From Dirofilaria immitis (Eukaryota > Nematoda > Chromadorea > Rhabditida > Onchocercidae): a DNA stretch of 64,000 nucleotides. The DNA is taken from assembly GCA_024305405.1 (NCBI GenBank), contig JAKNDB010000087.1, forward strand, positions 6,450,501 through 6,514,500, in the 5' to 3' direction. Under the pieces are notes generated by a model. The model had not been told where the DNA came from, ran no database searches, and worked only from the letters and a program-made list of their open reading frames with translations. Numbering within the stretch: the stretch's first letter is position 1; the number at the start of each line of letters is the position of its first letter. The position numbers were made by a program, and so were the translations under genes. This document shows positions 1 through 15,698 of this stretch, one piece after another.

Positions 1-1076
1 GCTTCCGATATATGCTGTAACACTTTTGAAAAACTTGTGCTGATCCAAAATCACTGTAAATAAAAGCAGCAGAGAAGTAATTAAAATGAGGGATAATTCC
101 AATGGATTGGAACTGTTATTATAATGGATAGGATAATAATACCTGTTTCACTTAGATTAAATTTTATTTGCCATCGATCATCCAGTGCTATGCTTTTTTT
201 TTCAATTTTTAATACATAAGCAATAAAAATAATGTTTAGATAGACTGGCGAACTATTCAGAATGCAGCGTTCAAAATTAGCGCTATTAAATGCTTTTGCA
301 AATTCAACAATTCATCGTATTCTATTTTAATAAGAGCAATTCTTGCAGAAGTTTTCTTATTTTTTCGATGCCTCGAATAGCATAATTCAAAGACAAAGCA
401 ATAATGAATGAAACGCAATAGACTGCTTGTATATGGATAACCGACGTATCATTTTAAAACTCCGAAAATTATGCTTCATAGAATCGTTTTCATAAGATTA
501 AGTAGGTATTTATCATGTTTGGAAATACACTGGCGTGAAATTTCAAATCATATATTTTTCCTTTCTCATCAGCATAAAATTTCATACGAACGAAATAAAA
601 GGGATATAATTGATATGTTTCAATGTTATAGCTGAGATTCTAAGATGATAGTTTGGAAATGAACAGCTAAGTCAAATGAGAGGAAATGAGCAAACAAGCC
701 ACTTGCAAATCCCAGAAACAATTTAACTGAGTAACAATCTTAATGCCGCATCGGTATGAACTTTGAAATGACATCAAATATAGCATCATTACGCGTAAAG
801 TGTGAGACTATTTTATGAATTGTTATTAAATCTCTAAACCATTCCATTTGTTTTTATTTAGTCGGTTGCTTTGTCGCCAATGCTGTTGCATTAATAACCG
901 CGGATTTTGCATTTTTTAAACAATGCTTCCTTTTTCTGAAGATAATTTTTATTCTTAGCTGAAATGACTGTCGAAATTTAGAATTTTATATCACATATAA
1001 AATGAAATTAAACATATTTCGACAACAGCAGATAGAACAAAATGTTCAAAACCGATATCCAAAGCTCTCACTGAGT
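1..1076. other. AT-rich non-coding sequence
   Basis: No exon-like open frame, conserved motif or RNA gene was recognised here. The stretch lies downstream of the minus-strand NRF-6-like gene and probably holds its 3' UTR and intergenic DNA. Confidence 0.5.
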
Positions 1077-4000
1077 TTATGAATGAGTTGTTTGCTTTTC
1101 ACTTAAAGCAATATCATCAGTATACAAGTTCAATATTGCTTCTTTTGATATCATGTCATCCCCATCATCATTATTCGCTACTCCAAATTGTACTTTCACC
1201 CGCGGTGGTTTCCGACATCGATGCTCTCTTATTTTCCTCATAACTTTATCGATTAACATAGTTTCTAATATGGATACAGGTACCTCGAAAGCTAAACTTA
1301 GGAATAAACCCGTAAAATATGCCATTGCAACAGCTATAGCAAACTGGTAGAGCTGAAAAGAAAAATTTTAAAAATTTGGACAAGATAGAATGCTTTTACC
1401 AATATGAATCATATGGAAAAACATTCACAAGTTGCTTGAAGATTATGAAACAAATCAAAATCCTTTGATATTGCGCAGTCATTATTGATCTTTTACATAA
1501 TCATCAAACAAATAGAGTCTCACTTTAGACAATACTTATCACGAAAAACTTTTATTGCGAAATATCAGCAATGTGATATTCTTTTGAGAGCAAAAAAAGT
1601 TATTAAAAAACGTACCATTTGGTAAACAGTAGTGAAATGAAAAGCATGTGGTCGACTCAAGTAATAAATTTGTAATAGAATAGGATGAATGAGATAGGCA
1701 CAAAACGTTGTACGACTTAATGGTATCCAGGCTCGCCAACCTAATATATGATTTATCGCTCCTGAAATTGGAATGGTCTTTAACAATTTCTCTCAAGATT
1801 ATCATTTTATCTATAGCATGCGTTCCCATCAAATATCAAATTTTAATGTGGCAAATCACTCGAAATTCAGAAACTGATTACCTAATGGAAAGAATATGAT
1901 ATTTAGCAGAACTAACCTCCATATCCAGTAGCGCATGCGAAAGTAATCCATGCTAAACTTAAAGCATACGCGTTACGTCCGAATAAGGCATATATAATAC
2001 GTTCCACTTCTGATATGTAGCCTGTTCGAGCGTAATTATACAAACCAAACACGGCCAGAAGTCCAAAATGGTAGACACTACCCATCCTGTTATTATTTTC
2101 CACTAAAAAATAAGAAATAAGGGTTCAAAAAATGGAGATTACTTTCTTATAATGATTCCCTTTTTTTTAAAAAAAAATTCAAAATACCTTCGAAAATATG
2201 GGTCGAAGTGTACATTTATGTAGTGCATATCCCACTAATATACCAATTATATACGGGTTGCAACGAATATACGGTTTCACATAGACATCCGGCCAATATG
2301 TGTTCAGATCCTGTACTCTACAATTTTTAATAGCTATTTGTAAAAGTAGAACATAAGATTGGTTCATAGATTAATTCGGCATTTATATTTTTCATTTATT
2401 TAATTTTGTTATATAGATTTTGTATTTCACTTCAAGAATTAAGTTATTTAAAAAAACTATCGAAGAACAGAAACTTCGATGCTCGTAAAAGATTCAATAT
2501 AAGACGAGAAAAGAAACGTAGAAATGTACAATTGTAGTTTAGCGGTAAGTATAGGAGCAGGTGGATAATTATTTGCAAGAATAATGAACAAATGTACCAG
2601 AGATGATACAGTAATCAGAGACAAAGCAATAACGATGCCAGCAAGCTGATTTCTGCAAATCTAACTTTAAATTTACTTTATGCAGGAAAGATTTTCATGT
2701 CAAACAATTTAAATTTTTAAAACTGATAAACGATTTAAACGTTTAGAAATGAAAAACAAGTAATAAACATTTCATTCTAAACAAACAAATAATTCAAATG
2801 AACGACTAAGTTAGCCAACCTGTAAAGAAGTATAAGTAGAATTGGTGAAAATATATGAAACTGCATATCATTAGCCATGTACCATGTCCATCCCATACAC
2901 TCCAAATGTTATAGTATTCATATTATATTAACTTCACAAAAACCTTATAGAAGACCGAATCATCTTTCAAATAAAAATTATATCAAAGAATTTCAAAAAT
3001 ATAGATGAAAAATGGAGTCGAATATCAGTGTGGCGAAAGAACAAAAGAGATAAACAATTTAACTTCATATAAATAGGCAGAGTTTAAAATAATAGTATCT
3101 TTTAAATCCCAAGAACCATTATTTATGAATGAATAAAAAAATACTATGTTAAAAATCGTGAAGAACTTACAACTTCAACATCTTGCAATAAAAATTATTC
3201 ATGTAAATTAAATTAGTCCACCAACTTTTGCGACAATAGTTTGATTCAATCGGCCGCCAAAATGGTCCGTCCGAGAAATGTGTCAATAGAGTGACATCCA
3301 GAACCATGATCATTAAATATATCAGAGTAAGCCTTTAATAAGCGAATAAGAAACGTTATGAAAATATGTCTGCAGTCTATTGAAGATCACATAATATTAC
3401 TAGAATTCTAGTACACATATCAGGGAAATAAATACAAACCTGATGTATCGATGAATGTAGAAAAGCGACCACATATCTAATGAAAATATGGAACGGCCTT
3501 TTGCAGCTTCCACTTTAAACTTTTCCATAAACAAATAAGAAGTTAACATACCACTGGAAATTAATACTATAATTTTAAATATGCTTAATAGGAATTCAAA
3601 AACGACATGGAATTTCTGGAACTGGACCTGGATCTAAACTATCTGAAATAATTTAAAATCTTTAAAAATCTTTAAGAATTCCATATTTTGAATGCCAAAA
3701 ATAATTTATGAACCATCAAAAACAGAATTATAACCTAAGATAAAAAAATGAATCAACAGCAAGCGGTGCTTGTACAATGATAAGATTAAAGAATTTCTGC
3801 GGAAATGCAATCATTGTAGGTAATAAATTATCTGAAATAAATCCATTAAGTGGCGCAATGGAAATTTTAGCCTGCAGAAATCTAATTCCTGAAGCATCAC
3901 TACTTTAATATCGCTTGCAATTTTCGTAAGATATATCTTATATAGAAAGATTATTTTCTAACTTAACACTTTTATTATTTTGCCATCACTTGAAACTAAA

Positions 4001-7000
4001 CGCACCAACTGTCAAACTGCTGATGATATAATAATAAGAATGACCAAGGATGATCCAGAACATACTAAGCACTCGAGTACCATGAAGACAATGTATCTGA
4101 TTACTTTGTTTCTCAGTTCTTAAGATATTTTGTCCATTAGTGTAAACCGAAAATGCTAATAATACCTTTAGAAACCAGTCTGAAATATTAAAAAAACTAA
4201 AGAAATAGTTTGACTTCGGAAAAATTCCAATAATTTTTAATAAATGAAGAAATGAAAGGAGAAATTCAAGTCTATTTTTTACTGATGACTTTCGTAGTTT
4301 ATTGTTTGTTTTAATTGCCTTTTTTGGTTGCCCTGAACTGTATATTGCAACAAGCTAATTAACAAAATGAGCATTACTACTTCATGATTCTGACCTACAA
4401 TAACCAATATAAGTTGTAACTAACAAGAAACTTCCTAGGCAAAAACAAAGAACTTTGGAGAATTAAAGTAAGTAGTAATATATATTGACTTTGTTTTCTG
4501 CCGTGCATCTCAGCGTTTTCATTCTTTAATTCTGTTTGATAAACAATGTAATCATAGAGAGTGCCGAATAGCATTAACACTAGCACAAACAGAATAAAAA
4601 TCTGCAAAAATTAACTTATTATATTGAAACAAAAGTTTCAAATCTAAGAATGAATAATAAACGCCCGATGAGCATATTTGAGAGAAGGGTTTTATTTTTA
4701 ATTTCCAGAATTCATGAATTACTAACTAAAAATTTAAAATGACATCAAAATCTTGAAACGAATTTTTTTTCATGTAGAGTACAAATGAAAGATTCTGGCG
4801 TGCGCCTTGCAATCTCTACAAAATTAAACATTGTACACCAACAAAAATAAATCAATAGTATTTAAAAAAATTTTATATCAACGCTTTTAATTTAATTCAA
4901 CATTACAAGTTCGGATGTGTCTAAAAACTTTGTTAAAATATATTATAGACCTAAGCAATAACTTACAGCACAATCAGTGAGTTCGAATCATGGGAAAGTT
5001 GAGAGTGAGGTAGATTGTTGCGACAAATAATGTCCACATTACATACTACCTGTTGACCAAAAGCGCCTTCAGCAGATTTGTAAACTGCAACTCAAATAGT
5101 TGAATTCTCAAATTTGATAATTTTTGAAATAGCTCACGGCCATAAGACATATCACAATAACTTTTGCCAAAAGATAATTTTTATTTTTATTGCAAAATTT
5201 GCAAACAATTTTTTGAATTCTAAATCAAAACAAAAATTTTATGTGCATTAATGCATTAATCTATTAAAATTTAAAAAACTGACTTAATTCAAAAATTTTC
5301 TTTACATCATAATTCGTACAAGAATCTGGAGTACAGATACCGTAATTGAGAAGTGGGATTAAAGTAAAGCATTTATTATCTTCATTACTTGTTTTGTTTG
5401 AGCGCCAAATATTTGGATTTCTAAAAAAAAAATGATCAAAAAACAAACATTTTATAACTTTTGGTTAAAATTAAATATAACAACTTAACTAAGACCTTCA
5501 GGAAGTCCTTGCTTTGAATTTCACTAATATGTAAAACTTATCAGCTAACGTTTAGATATTCAAATGATATAAATCTGAATTAGAATATGTATCAAGAATG
5601 AAAAGACAGACAGAAAGAAAATCTACTTGTAAAAGTTCAGATGAAAACTGAGAAAAACATTATATTCAGAGCTTGCTAAAAATGAAGTAAAAATAAACCT
5701 GCAATATTCATTTGGTTCCTCAGTAGGACTAGAACCAATATTTTTGAATGGATCAGCAAAACTATATGGTTGAAAGCTGGCCAAGCAATACTGACCTGAC
5801 CATCTTTGTCTAAATAAAATTCACTTAATTGTTTGAATCTTCTGAATTTTCATACAGCACGTAAAAGCAGAAATATTACATTTTCCATTTGTTCATTTAA
5901 ATATCCGAATGAGTAAAAGTATTGAAGAATAAGAAAATATACTGCTGACGATTTTTGACAATCGAAATGCGTCGGCAAGCACTCCAAGATCCGATCCACA
6001 AATTATTACCACTTAAAACCCCAGCTGGTATTTTGCCCATTGCATCTAATACTGCAAAAAAAAAATAGCTAATCAAAATAAACATCCAAGGTATCAGTTG
6101 GACGAATAGTCCGCAAATAAAATAATGCACTAGCTGAAAGAGTTATTGACTAAAGAGGATGTCACATGGAAAAACAGGAAAATCCTCAAATATGATAAAA
6201 ATATCTGCAACAAAATCATCGTATTATTTAAAATTACACCGTTGAAAATCCATTGATGATTTTGATGTGTTTGAAATTCACAAGTACAATTATTGCATTC
6301 GCTTCTTTGTTCATTAGAACGAGTGTAATCCATGGCTGTCCATAGGAAATAAGCTATATCGGCAAGACAAAGTGAAGATATATCATATTCCTAAAAATAA
6401 AGTTGGAAAATATGGAAAGTTGTTGTAATATGCAAAAAATCCCACATATATCGATGAAGTTCATCCGACTATATATTATTATCCATTCAAATAGAAAATC
6501 CATAACTTCTAGAATTCTAGATCACTTATGATAATTCTTTCAAATTTTTAAATTAACAGCTACTACCAACGTGTTTCATACATTCGTCAAGCTATCACAT
6601 TTGTATCATTACTGGAGAGCAGCAAAACGATTTATCATCAGATATACCATATATATACATATACCTCAAAAAATCCGTCCACTTCATTCTTGCTGCACTT
6701 ATTTACCTCTGCATCAATCAAAATGTAAAGATTTCAGCTTTGCGGAAAATACACCTCCTAAGGTCATTGTAATTACATCAAAGGGTGCGATGCAGTAACA
6801 AGGTCAGCAGTTTGAATAGTATAAATATACCTGATTTTTCAATTGAAATTTCAATTTAATGCTATTTTCTCGTAATGAGCAAAAAACACAAGAATTGAGC
6901 AAGTAATCGAATGAACAAACTGAATATATCGAATTAATTGATTTAAGATGAGTAACAAATAAAAGATAAAAGAAATAAATAGAACGAAATACCTTCAATG

Positions 7001-7273
7001 GTTCAAGCAAAGCGAGCAACCGACGAATATATGATTCATCATTTGCTTTCAACGCTTTCTCAAACTTGATAGTTGGACGAAGAAATAAAGTTTTGAAGAA
7101 ATCCAAATCAACGATTAGTTGCCACTGTGAATCAGCGAAAAAATCGGTAACGAATGCTCCCAACACACTATCAGTCTCTTTTTATCCTCCAACAATATTT
7201 CTTCTTCCAAGAAATCACCGGCAATTGCAAGTCGAAAGATCAAAAGAAAACAAATTTCTTTCAAAATCTGCAT
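1077..7273 (-). CDS. NRF-6-like acyltransferase-3 membrane protein
   Basis: Multi-exon gene for a multipass membrane protein of the nose-resistant-to-fluoxetine (NRF-6/NDG-4) family, known in C. elegans for lipid or drug uptake. Exon 1 (6993-7273) starts MQILKEICFLLIFRLAIA, a signal peptide. The NRF N-terminal domain follows: LDAMGKIPAGVLSGNN near 6000-6070 and GICTPDSC near 5320. Acyltransferase-3 exons follow: HGTRVLSMFWIILGHS (about 4050-4100), GPFWRPIESNYCRKSWWTN (about 3220-3285), ECMGWTWYMANDMQFHIFSP (about 2830-2900), GWRAWIPLSRTTFCAYLIHP (about 1680-1750). The last exon, 1077 to about 1354, encodes LYQFAIAVAMAYFTGLFLSL and ends TAA. Exon 1 reads through only if the T5 run at 7179-7183 is one base short. 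Some internal exon edges are unresolved. The acyl substrate is unknown. Confidence 0.85.
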
Positions 7274-8510
7274 AATGCACCAGAGATTTCGGGAATTTTC
7301 AAAATATCAATATCTTTTCGCAAACAATAACTCTGGAAAGGGAATGAAGTTAATGAAATTTCTCATCAATATAGTAACAAACCATTGCTTTCTGCTGGCA
7401 ACAATACTTGATTTTAGCAAGCTTATCAATATGACAGGATGTTATCAGTTGAATTAAAAGAAGTACAAGCGACAGACGACAATAAGCTAGAATTTTGCTG
7501 CTTGTTTTATGGTTGCAGTAAAACCGATCATCAATCAAAACTCACTACTCTTCGTTTCCTAGTGTTGCTTCCCATGTGAAATGAAACCAACAACGGTTGG
7601 ACAACAGTGGCTCGTCCCATAAATTCATCTCTCGTGTGAGATTTCATAAACTGTTTATGATATCTGTGATTGTTATAAAGATAAGGAGAAGAGAAAACAC
7701 GCATTATTTGTACTTAACTCTTGCACCATAAAGATGGAATTCTTGACCTGAGATATTCATGATAGGCCAAAAGTGGTAACGTTAAGTGGTTTTTCATCTC
7801 TCAAAGCCTTTTTATTTTAACTCTATAATGAATATCATTCTGCCTTTCATGTATCAAAGTAAACTCATAAATCCTTACTCCTAAGTAATGCTCAATAACT
7901 AGGAAATGCATTATTCAGGTATTTGCTCTACAAATAAAACATTTATTGTATTGAACAACAACAATTACTTTGATAATTAAATAGTAATAACGGCGAAAGA
8001 TAAAATTAATTTGTAACAATATTAGCAGTTAATAACAGCAATAATCCGAGCAGAGTAGTAATGGAAAACAATTATGGATAATTACAACTGTCCACCATGA
8101 TACCATAATTATTATCTGTTGTTAGTATTACTCAATATGTCACAGTCAAAGACTTGCAACATATTGGTTAACGTTTGATTTCTGATAAAACATGCGTTAC
8201 TACTATGAATTCCTCAGATTTTACAACTTTACTGACTTGGAAAAAATTAGGAATATATAGCATATTACAAAAAGTATATTCCTGCCAAGAGTTGTAGCAT
8301 GAACCGACTTCACACAACGCATGACAATAATTGAACAGAAAAATAATAATCTCATTAAAATAAAATCACGACATTTTTTGAAGAATTCTTCATCCTAAAA
8401 GTCCTCTCTATCTCAATATCGCATTACCAAAAACTAATTTTTAAGGAAATCAAATGACTTTCTAAGTAATCATTAACAATAATTGAATCCTCCTTGACCT
8501 TTAAATGAGC

Positions 8511-9591
<1,081 letters not shown>

Positions 9592-12334
9592 TTATGATGA
9601 TGTAGGCGTAGGGACAGATGTCGGAGGAGGTGGTGGTCGAGAAGGACGCATTATTGGAGGTGGTGGAGGACGCATCATCCGTACTGAAGGAGGCGGTGGT
9701 GGAGGAAATGGAGCACGACCTTGTATAGGAGGGAATGGTGGCGGTATTCGAGGAAAACCTCGTGGAGGTGGTGGTGGAGGTGGCGTTGGTGTCGGTGTAG
9801 CTGGCGGTCGTATCCCTGGTGTTATCGGTGGTGGTGGTGGCATTCCCCACATTGGTAACGGAGCTGAAAATTTTAATTCATGAATAATTATTTTAGAGAG
9901 ATAGGAGGCAATCAAAACCGATTTTGAATCTTAAATTAAAAAGTTCCTAAATAATTCAATATCTTATATGGCAAAATATAACCAAATTTTATTAAAAGAT
10001 GATAAAAGTAAATGAAAAATGGTGTGATGAAAATTAAGCATTAAGTAGTTACTGCTCATCGGCGGTGGTGGTCTCAGAGTGCCAAGTGGTGTTGGTGGAG
10101 CGGGTGGTGGAGGCGGTGGTGGAATCGGTGTTGCACCAGGTGTAGGCATAGGCGGTGGAGGTGGTGGAAAGATTGCAGGTGGTGGTCCTGCCATTGGTGG
10201 GATCATTGGTGGAGGTACTGGAGGACCTGGTGGTGGTGGATGAAGCACAGGTGGAAGTGGCAATTTCCCATCAGAAAATATTTGATTTGGTTTGTCTGAA
10301 GGGAATAAAGGATTCTGCGCAGCTAGCATTCGCTCTGCAGCAGTACCATGTCGTTCGCCCTGAAATTTTAATAATTCAAACCAACCTGAAATTTTAATAA
10401 TTCGAATTAACTAGATTACTTTCAGCACTCCCAGTTAATGAGAAATCTAAGATTGCTAAATCTAATGTTTAAAATTTTTATAAAAAGAGAAAGTCTAAAA
10501 ATTTAGCGTACTAAAAACAGCAGCGAATATTAAGGAAGAAATTTTAAAGGCCGGAACCCAAAACTAATTTTTATGCACTCAGTAAATACTACTAAATTGT
10601 TTATTCTATATGGGAGTGCTACAAACAATAATTAATTTATAACCTGGAAATAGCGCTTTATCAATCTATATCAACGGAGAAATATCGAAACCGAAAAATA
10701 GAACTTGAGAAAAAGAACAAACCTTTGTATCCTTCTTGAATGCATAACTAACTGTGATTGCTCGATTACAAAGAAATTGCCCATTCATCGCTTCAATAGC
10801 TGAATCTGATGCTTCGAATGATGCAAAATTCACAAATGCAAAACCTTTACTGTTACCTGTCTCAGCATCACGCATTATTTTCGGAACCTGAAAAATGATT
10901 ATTTGTAATAAATTTATGCAAAAAAATGATAAACAATATCCTCGCTAATGATTACAAAATATTGGAAAATAATACATCACTTTTTCAAATAATACTACAG
11001 CGCTGAATTTACCATTTTTCGACTAAAGCAAAAGCGAAGGCTTTCTACAAACATATACGATAAAGAAGTCAGAGTAACAAAGCAAAGCAGGAGCTTAATT
11101 ACAAAACCAAAAAAAAATAATGATTATATCATGTAATTAAATAAAACGAGAAAAACCTGCAAGATAACTCCAAATGCACTGAATGTATCAAAAAGTAATT
11201 TCTCGTCCACTTCTGGATCCAGATTACCGACAAATACATTTGCGCCTACATCCATATTTTCTCATGGGCTGACGCTTTATTTACCTGGACCAGATAAATT
11301 TTTATCAATTATATTTATTGAAGCCCTTTTTTTAATTTAATACTGACTTACAGTTTAAATTAAGATATACATAATTTTAAATTAATAATAAGAAAACCAA
11401 AAATTAATGAGAAAACTATTAGACAACAGTAAAAGCACTGAAAAGGGAAATTTCAAAGTTTTTGTGAATATTGAAAATTCCATTCAGATTTATACTGTTA
11501 CTAAAATCATAATATATAAGTGTATCGCGCGTGCAGCCTGGATATCTAAGGGAATCACAGACCTGTTATTGCTCAACTTCATGCGGCTAAACACGGCTTA
11601 TCCCTCTAAGAAAAATTGTCTGGACAAAATTTCTAAGTAAAACAATTTTAGACTGAAGTGATTTCCAAAAATTCCGATAACCTTTATTGGTTTTCCATAC
11701 AATTTTATCATGTTCATGATCTTAATTGCGTAATCAGCATCTTCTTCACCCATAAATTCAATAAAACCAAAACTGAAATCGAAAGTTATAGCAAGTGGAA
11801 GCTAGTGTGTCCAATCATCTTGAAAGTAAGCACAAACAAAAGGAATCAATGTTCAGTCTACGTGAATCAAAATTCCATTTAAACTTGCAGGTTTAAATTA
11901 AGATTAAATATATTAGATTTAAAATCCAATTCTAATTTAACAATGAAGTAACCCCTGATGTGAACTTGTTACTCGGTCTTTCGGCATATTCACTGATACA
12001 ACCGGTCCCGCTTGCACGAATAGTTCCCATAAAATTGCATCAGTCACTTTCTCATCCAAACCACCAACATAAATTGTAGCATCTATAATCACACTTTGTG
12101 TAATTGATAATAACATCCTTTCATAATCTATTAGAAAAACAGTGTATCGAATGCTCTAACAGTTCAAAAATCTACACTAGCGAGAGCACTAAACTGCATT
12201 CGAAGCAAAGTATGAGTAACATATATAAGTAAAACTTCTACATGAAATGACAATGCTCGGTAAAGAAGATGCATTTAGAAGTGAATCAAAATTCATTCAC
12301 CTTGATTTCTCTCTAAAATAGGTCCGGCTGACAT
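9592..12334 (-). CDS. SF3B4: Splicing factor 3B subunit 4 (SF3B4/SAP49)
   Basis: Core U2 snRNP subunit of the nuclear spliceosome that helps bind pre-mRNA near the branch site. Seven exons fit: 12301-12334 ([11 protein letters not shown]), 11953-12082 (RRM1, [20 protein letters not shown]), 11682-11772 ([20 protein letters not shown]), 11157-11284 (VNKASAHEK and RRM2 start [20 protein letters not shown]), 10723-10887 (RRM2 end, [20 protein letters not shown]), 10053-10359 ([20 protein letters not shown], then proline-rich), 9592-9863 (proline-rich tail, TAA stop). All junction phases agree. The total is about 375 residues against about 424 in humans, with two RRMs plus a Pro-rich C-terminus as expected. 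In exon 4 the frame breaks between AHEK and DVGAN because the plus-strand T4 run at 11257-11260 is one base short, almost surely a sequence error. Confidence 0.95.
10359..10403. repeat. Tandem duplication of an intron 3' splice site
   Basis: The 19-bp unit cctgaaattttaataattc occurs at 10359-10377 and again at 10385-10403 (period 26). On the minus strand this duplicates the polypyrimidine-like tract and AG acceptor of SF3B4 exon 6, giving two candidate acceptors 26 bp apart. Use of the upstream one would add 26 nt and shift the frame. Confidence 0.8.
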
Positions 12335-13264
12335 ATCGGATGCAAAACTATATCATACGAAACTATCAAGTTGAAAGCAAGATTATTCAACAGTAAACTA
12401 CTTTCTGCAACATCTGAAATCATCAGCAAATATCTACGAAAAAAATCATAGAAAATCTATTGGGATCACATTTTTCATTAAGGACCAATTAATAAAAGTT
12501 TAGATTTTCATTACAGAAAACACATAAAGTGTTTATATGCAAGAATGCTTCAGACTGGACATTTCGACAGCTTATTAAGTATTCAGATATTAAACAATCC
12601 AGAACTTTTAATATTCGGTTTATAAAGTATAAAGAAAAAAATGGAAGAGTATAGAGATTATGGTGTAGAAAGGGAAAAGAGAAAACCTCAGAAAGAATAA
12701 GCAATTCTAGAAGAATCAACAACCGATCGACTCATTAACTTATTCCCCAGATTCTATAATGCATTTTATGGTTAAAGGATAATGCGCTTCTGATTCATGA
12801 AAATTTATGGATAACGTATAACACTTTTACAGATCTAATGCCATAGCATCAGATATTATTTTGAAATGTCAGTAGGGACCAACTTTCAACATGAAAAGTA
12901 AAATCCAGACTTCAACGAAAAGAAAAATATCTTAAAATATTTTCGTGAATAATACACAAAAATGTGACAATCATTATTATTAAAAATTTTTTAGATGTAA
13001 CTAGTCCAACGAGATTATCAGTAACAATGAATTTTAAAATAAAACAATAAAAACTATGTTTCAAGAAAATGGAAGAATTTTTTCCTCCAAATAATCGACC
13101 CATGCTCGTTATACTCCGCCTTCGAAACAAATCTGGAATTTAAAAAGCTAACTGTAAAACATTCCCAGTCGGAAGAAAAAATTCAGAAGCACACAATTAT
13201 GTGACTTAAAGTTAATACTTGAATGCTCCACAAAAAGTTGCTTAGACTATAAAATTTAATTAAT
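12335..13264. other. Intergenic between ARP6 stop and SF3B4 start
   Basis: About 930 bp of AT-rich DNA with no recognised exon. It separates two same-strand genes (ARP6 upstream, SF3B4 downstream). A spliced-leader acceptor could not be identified with confidence next to the SF3B4 ATG. Confidence 0.4.
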
Positions 13265-15698
13265 TCATTTTTTCTTCAGAAAATTTAAAGCGTACTTATT
13301 ATCCCAAGCACCAAGTTTCACTGCATTTCGTCCACAATGCCAAGCATATGTTATGGGATCAGTAACGTCTCTTAGTTTTATGTCATAAATTTGATCCACG
13401 AATGGCCGTAAATCTCGAACACTAAAATTTAATAGATAAATGGCATAAAATGAAAAACTCTGAACATTCAATGGTAACAGTGATCTCGAAGTCATTTTTC
13501 TTCTAATAACTGAGTTTATCTAGAATAACCACTGGAAGATTGCCGAAATTTTTGTTTAAAAGATTTCTACGAAATGGAAATTAAAGTTGCTAAAACCTAC
13601 ACTCGTTCTTTAAATCCGGGAAATAAAACATTACCACCACAAAGTACAATGTTGTTTAACAATCGTCCTCGCATTTCTTAAAGAGAAAGAGAGGTTTTTA
13701 TTTCCGGATTATTGCATGCAAATTAGTACATCAAAAATTAACATTTTCTGAGGTAAAAAAAACCGGTAAAATAGAAATATAATCAGTGCTTCAGGAAATG
13801 TTCAGAATCTCTCAAAAAGGTTACCATAAGGACATTTCTTCACAGCTGTTGCAATAGCTTCTGGTATACCCATTTGTAAAATCCCGATATCTGACGGTGA
13901 AAAAGTACTTCAGGTACTGCAAATCTTTCTACATTTACTCTCAATTTCTGCAAATCATCGCAAACATTATCTTCAGGAATTCGAACAAATCCACGGCTAT
14001 GAGTATTAAAATCTGGAAGCATGTAATCCTGAACGATGATGTTCTCTTTTCCTCGGCGCCTTAGAAAACAGAAGGTTTTAATATAAGAAATATGAACTTT
14101 GCAACAAAAATACCAGATTTAAAAAGTTGTTTTGAACATACAAAATACTTAATTTTAAATATCACCATTATTACAACTAGAGTAGTCGCTGAAACAACAC
14201 TATTTATCAGTAGTTAACGACTTGGACTTAGCAAGACAAGATGACGTACCTTTTTTGTCCATCTAATAATTTCTCTGGAAATATTTTATTCTATTCGAAG
14301 TGGAAAGTGTTCTTTTGCATGATATCTACAGAGATACACGACAATTTTACTTATCCTTAGAACTTTCGCTATTCCCAAAAACTTACTTAGCAATTTCCAT
14401 GTATTTGACAAAATCATAAGCAACAAAGCAAATGTCTTCTTTACATTCGTTCATAACATATGTTTCTTCCATTACATTTAACTGTCTATATGAAATCCAT
14501 TCTTTCAGCAAATTAGTTAAAATTTTACCGCCAATATCAATCCTAAAATCAAAAGAAAAATGAAAAAAACTTAAAATTCACAAAAATGACTGAACTGAAT
14601 TTCTTCTATTTACAACTTATTCTAAACCTCATGTCACATATGAATGCTAAATGTTTTCAACAGAAAAAAATTTTTTAAGAGTCAAATTAAGCTGAAAAAT
14701 TTTCAATTAAAGAATTTAGACTAACCTTAAAATACCTTCTCGAATAATTTTTCCATTATAATAAGGCACAATATGTGTAAATGAGAAACCTGTATCTATG
14801 ACAATACAACAAAGTTGATCCTTATATTCTTGTAACACTGTATCAGCCATTGCAATGAGTGAAGAAGCTCAAGATATGAAAAAGGATTTTTTTTTTATAA
14901 ACTTGCATTTGACAAAAAAATGCCCTAAAAGTTTTTAGATTTGCATCCATATCCAAGCTATGCCAAAATATTTTTATTAGTCCACAGAACTACCTACCGC
15001 TTGCTTTTACAACTGAATGAAATCCATACTGCTCAAAGAGTATTTCATCAGAAAAATCCCGGATTGCTGGGATATTATAAATGACATCGGTCATAATAAC
15101 ACGAGTATCGGAGAATGAAACATTCAGCGCATCTTTACCAAACACTCTGTCCCATATTTGCTGTTGTACATCCCAATTCACTAAAACGATATAAAAAATC
15201 ATATAAAATCATATTCGAATAAGATCTATTCCAGAGAAGTATTTTTCATCCCATCTGCTACCGAGATCAAATTGTTAAAAGTAGCAATATACTTACCAAT
15301 ATATCCCTTTTCTGCTGGAGTAAGAAAAATATGCTGGAATGATCACGACATTCTTCAACTTCATCTGCTACATAAACTCTTTTACGATCAGTTTTCGTCT
15401 TGACGATACAGTTTGGGAATAATCTAAAGTTAACCACAAGAAACTCCTTTAAATAAACTCTAAAGTAAAGAAGTATTTCCTTTCTGAATAATTTAAAAAC
15501 AGACAACGGAAGCCTAAAATCAAAGAATTCAAGTCATTAACCAGAATTTTAAAAATTGCCTTTTTCTTCTCCATCAAATTTTCTTTGATAATAACAAAAA
15601 CATCAGATTTTTGCTAAATTTTACCTCGGCTGATCGTCGGTTACGTAGCCAGCCTTAATAGTGCTACAACCATTGTCAAATATAAGCGTATATGACAT
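13265..15698 (-). CDS. ACTR6: Actin-related protein 6 (ARP6)
   Basis: Nuclear actin-related protein, a subunit of SWR1/SRCAP-type H2A.Z exchange complexes. Exon 1 (15625-15698) begins [20 protein letters not shown], the actin-fold phosphate-1 region. Exon 2 is 15297-15423. Exon 3 (14998-15180) encodes [20 protein letters not shown] and [16 protein letters not shown]. Later exons carry [50 protein letters not shown] with [29 protein letters not shown] and [19 protein letters not shown]. The final exon ends [20 protein letters not shown] plus a short tail and stop. The order matches human ARP6 throughout, with a shorter C-terminus. Two frame breaks fall in homopolymers (15325-15329 and 13900-13904), and both are repaired by one extra base. 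The junction before the last exon is not fully resolved. Confidence 0.93.
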
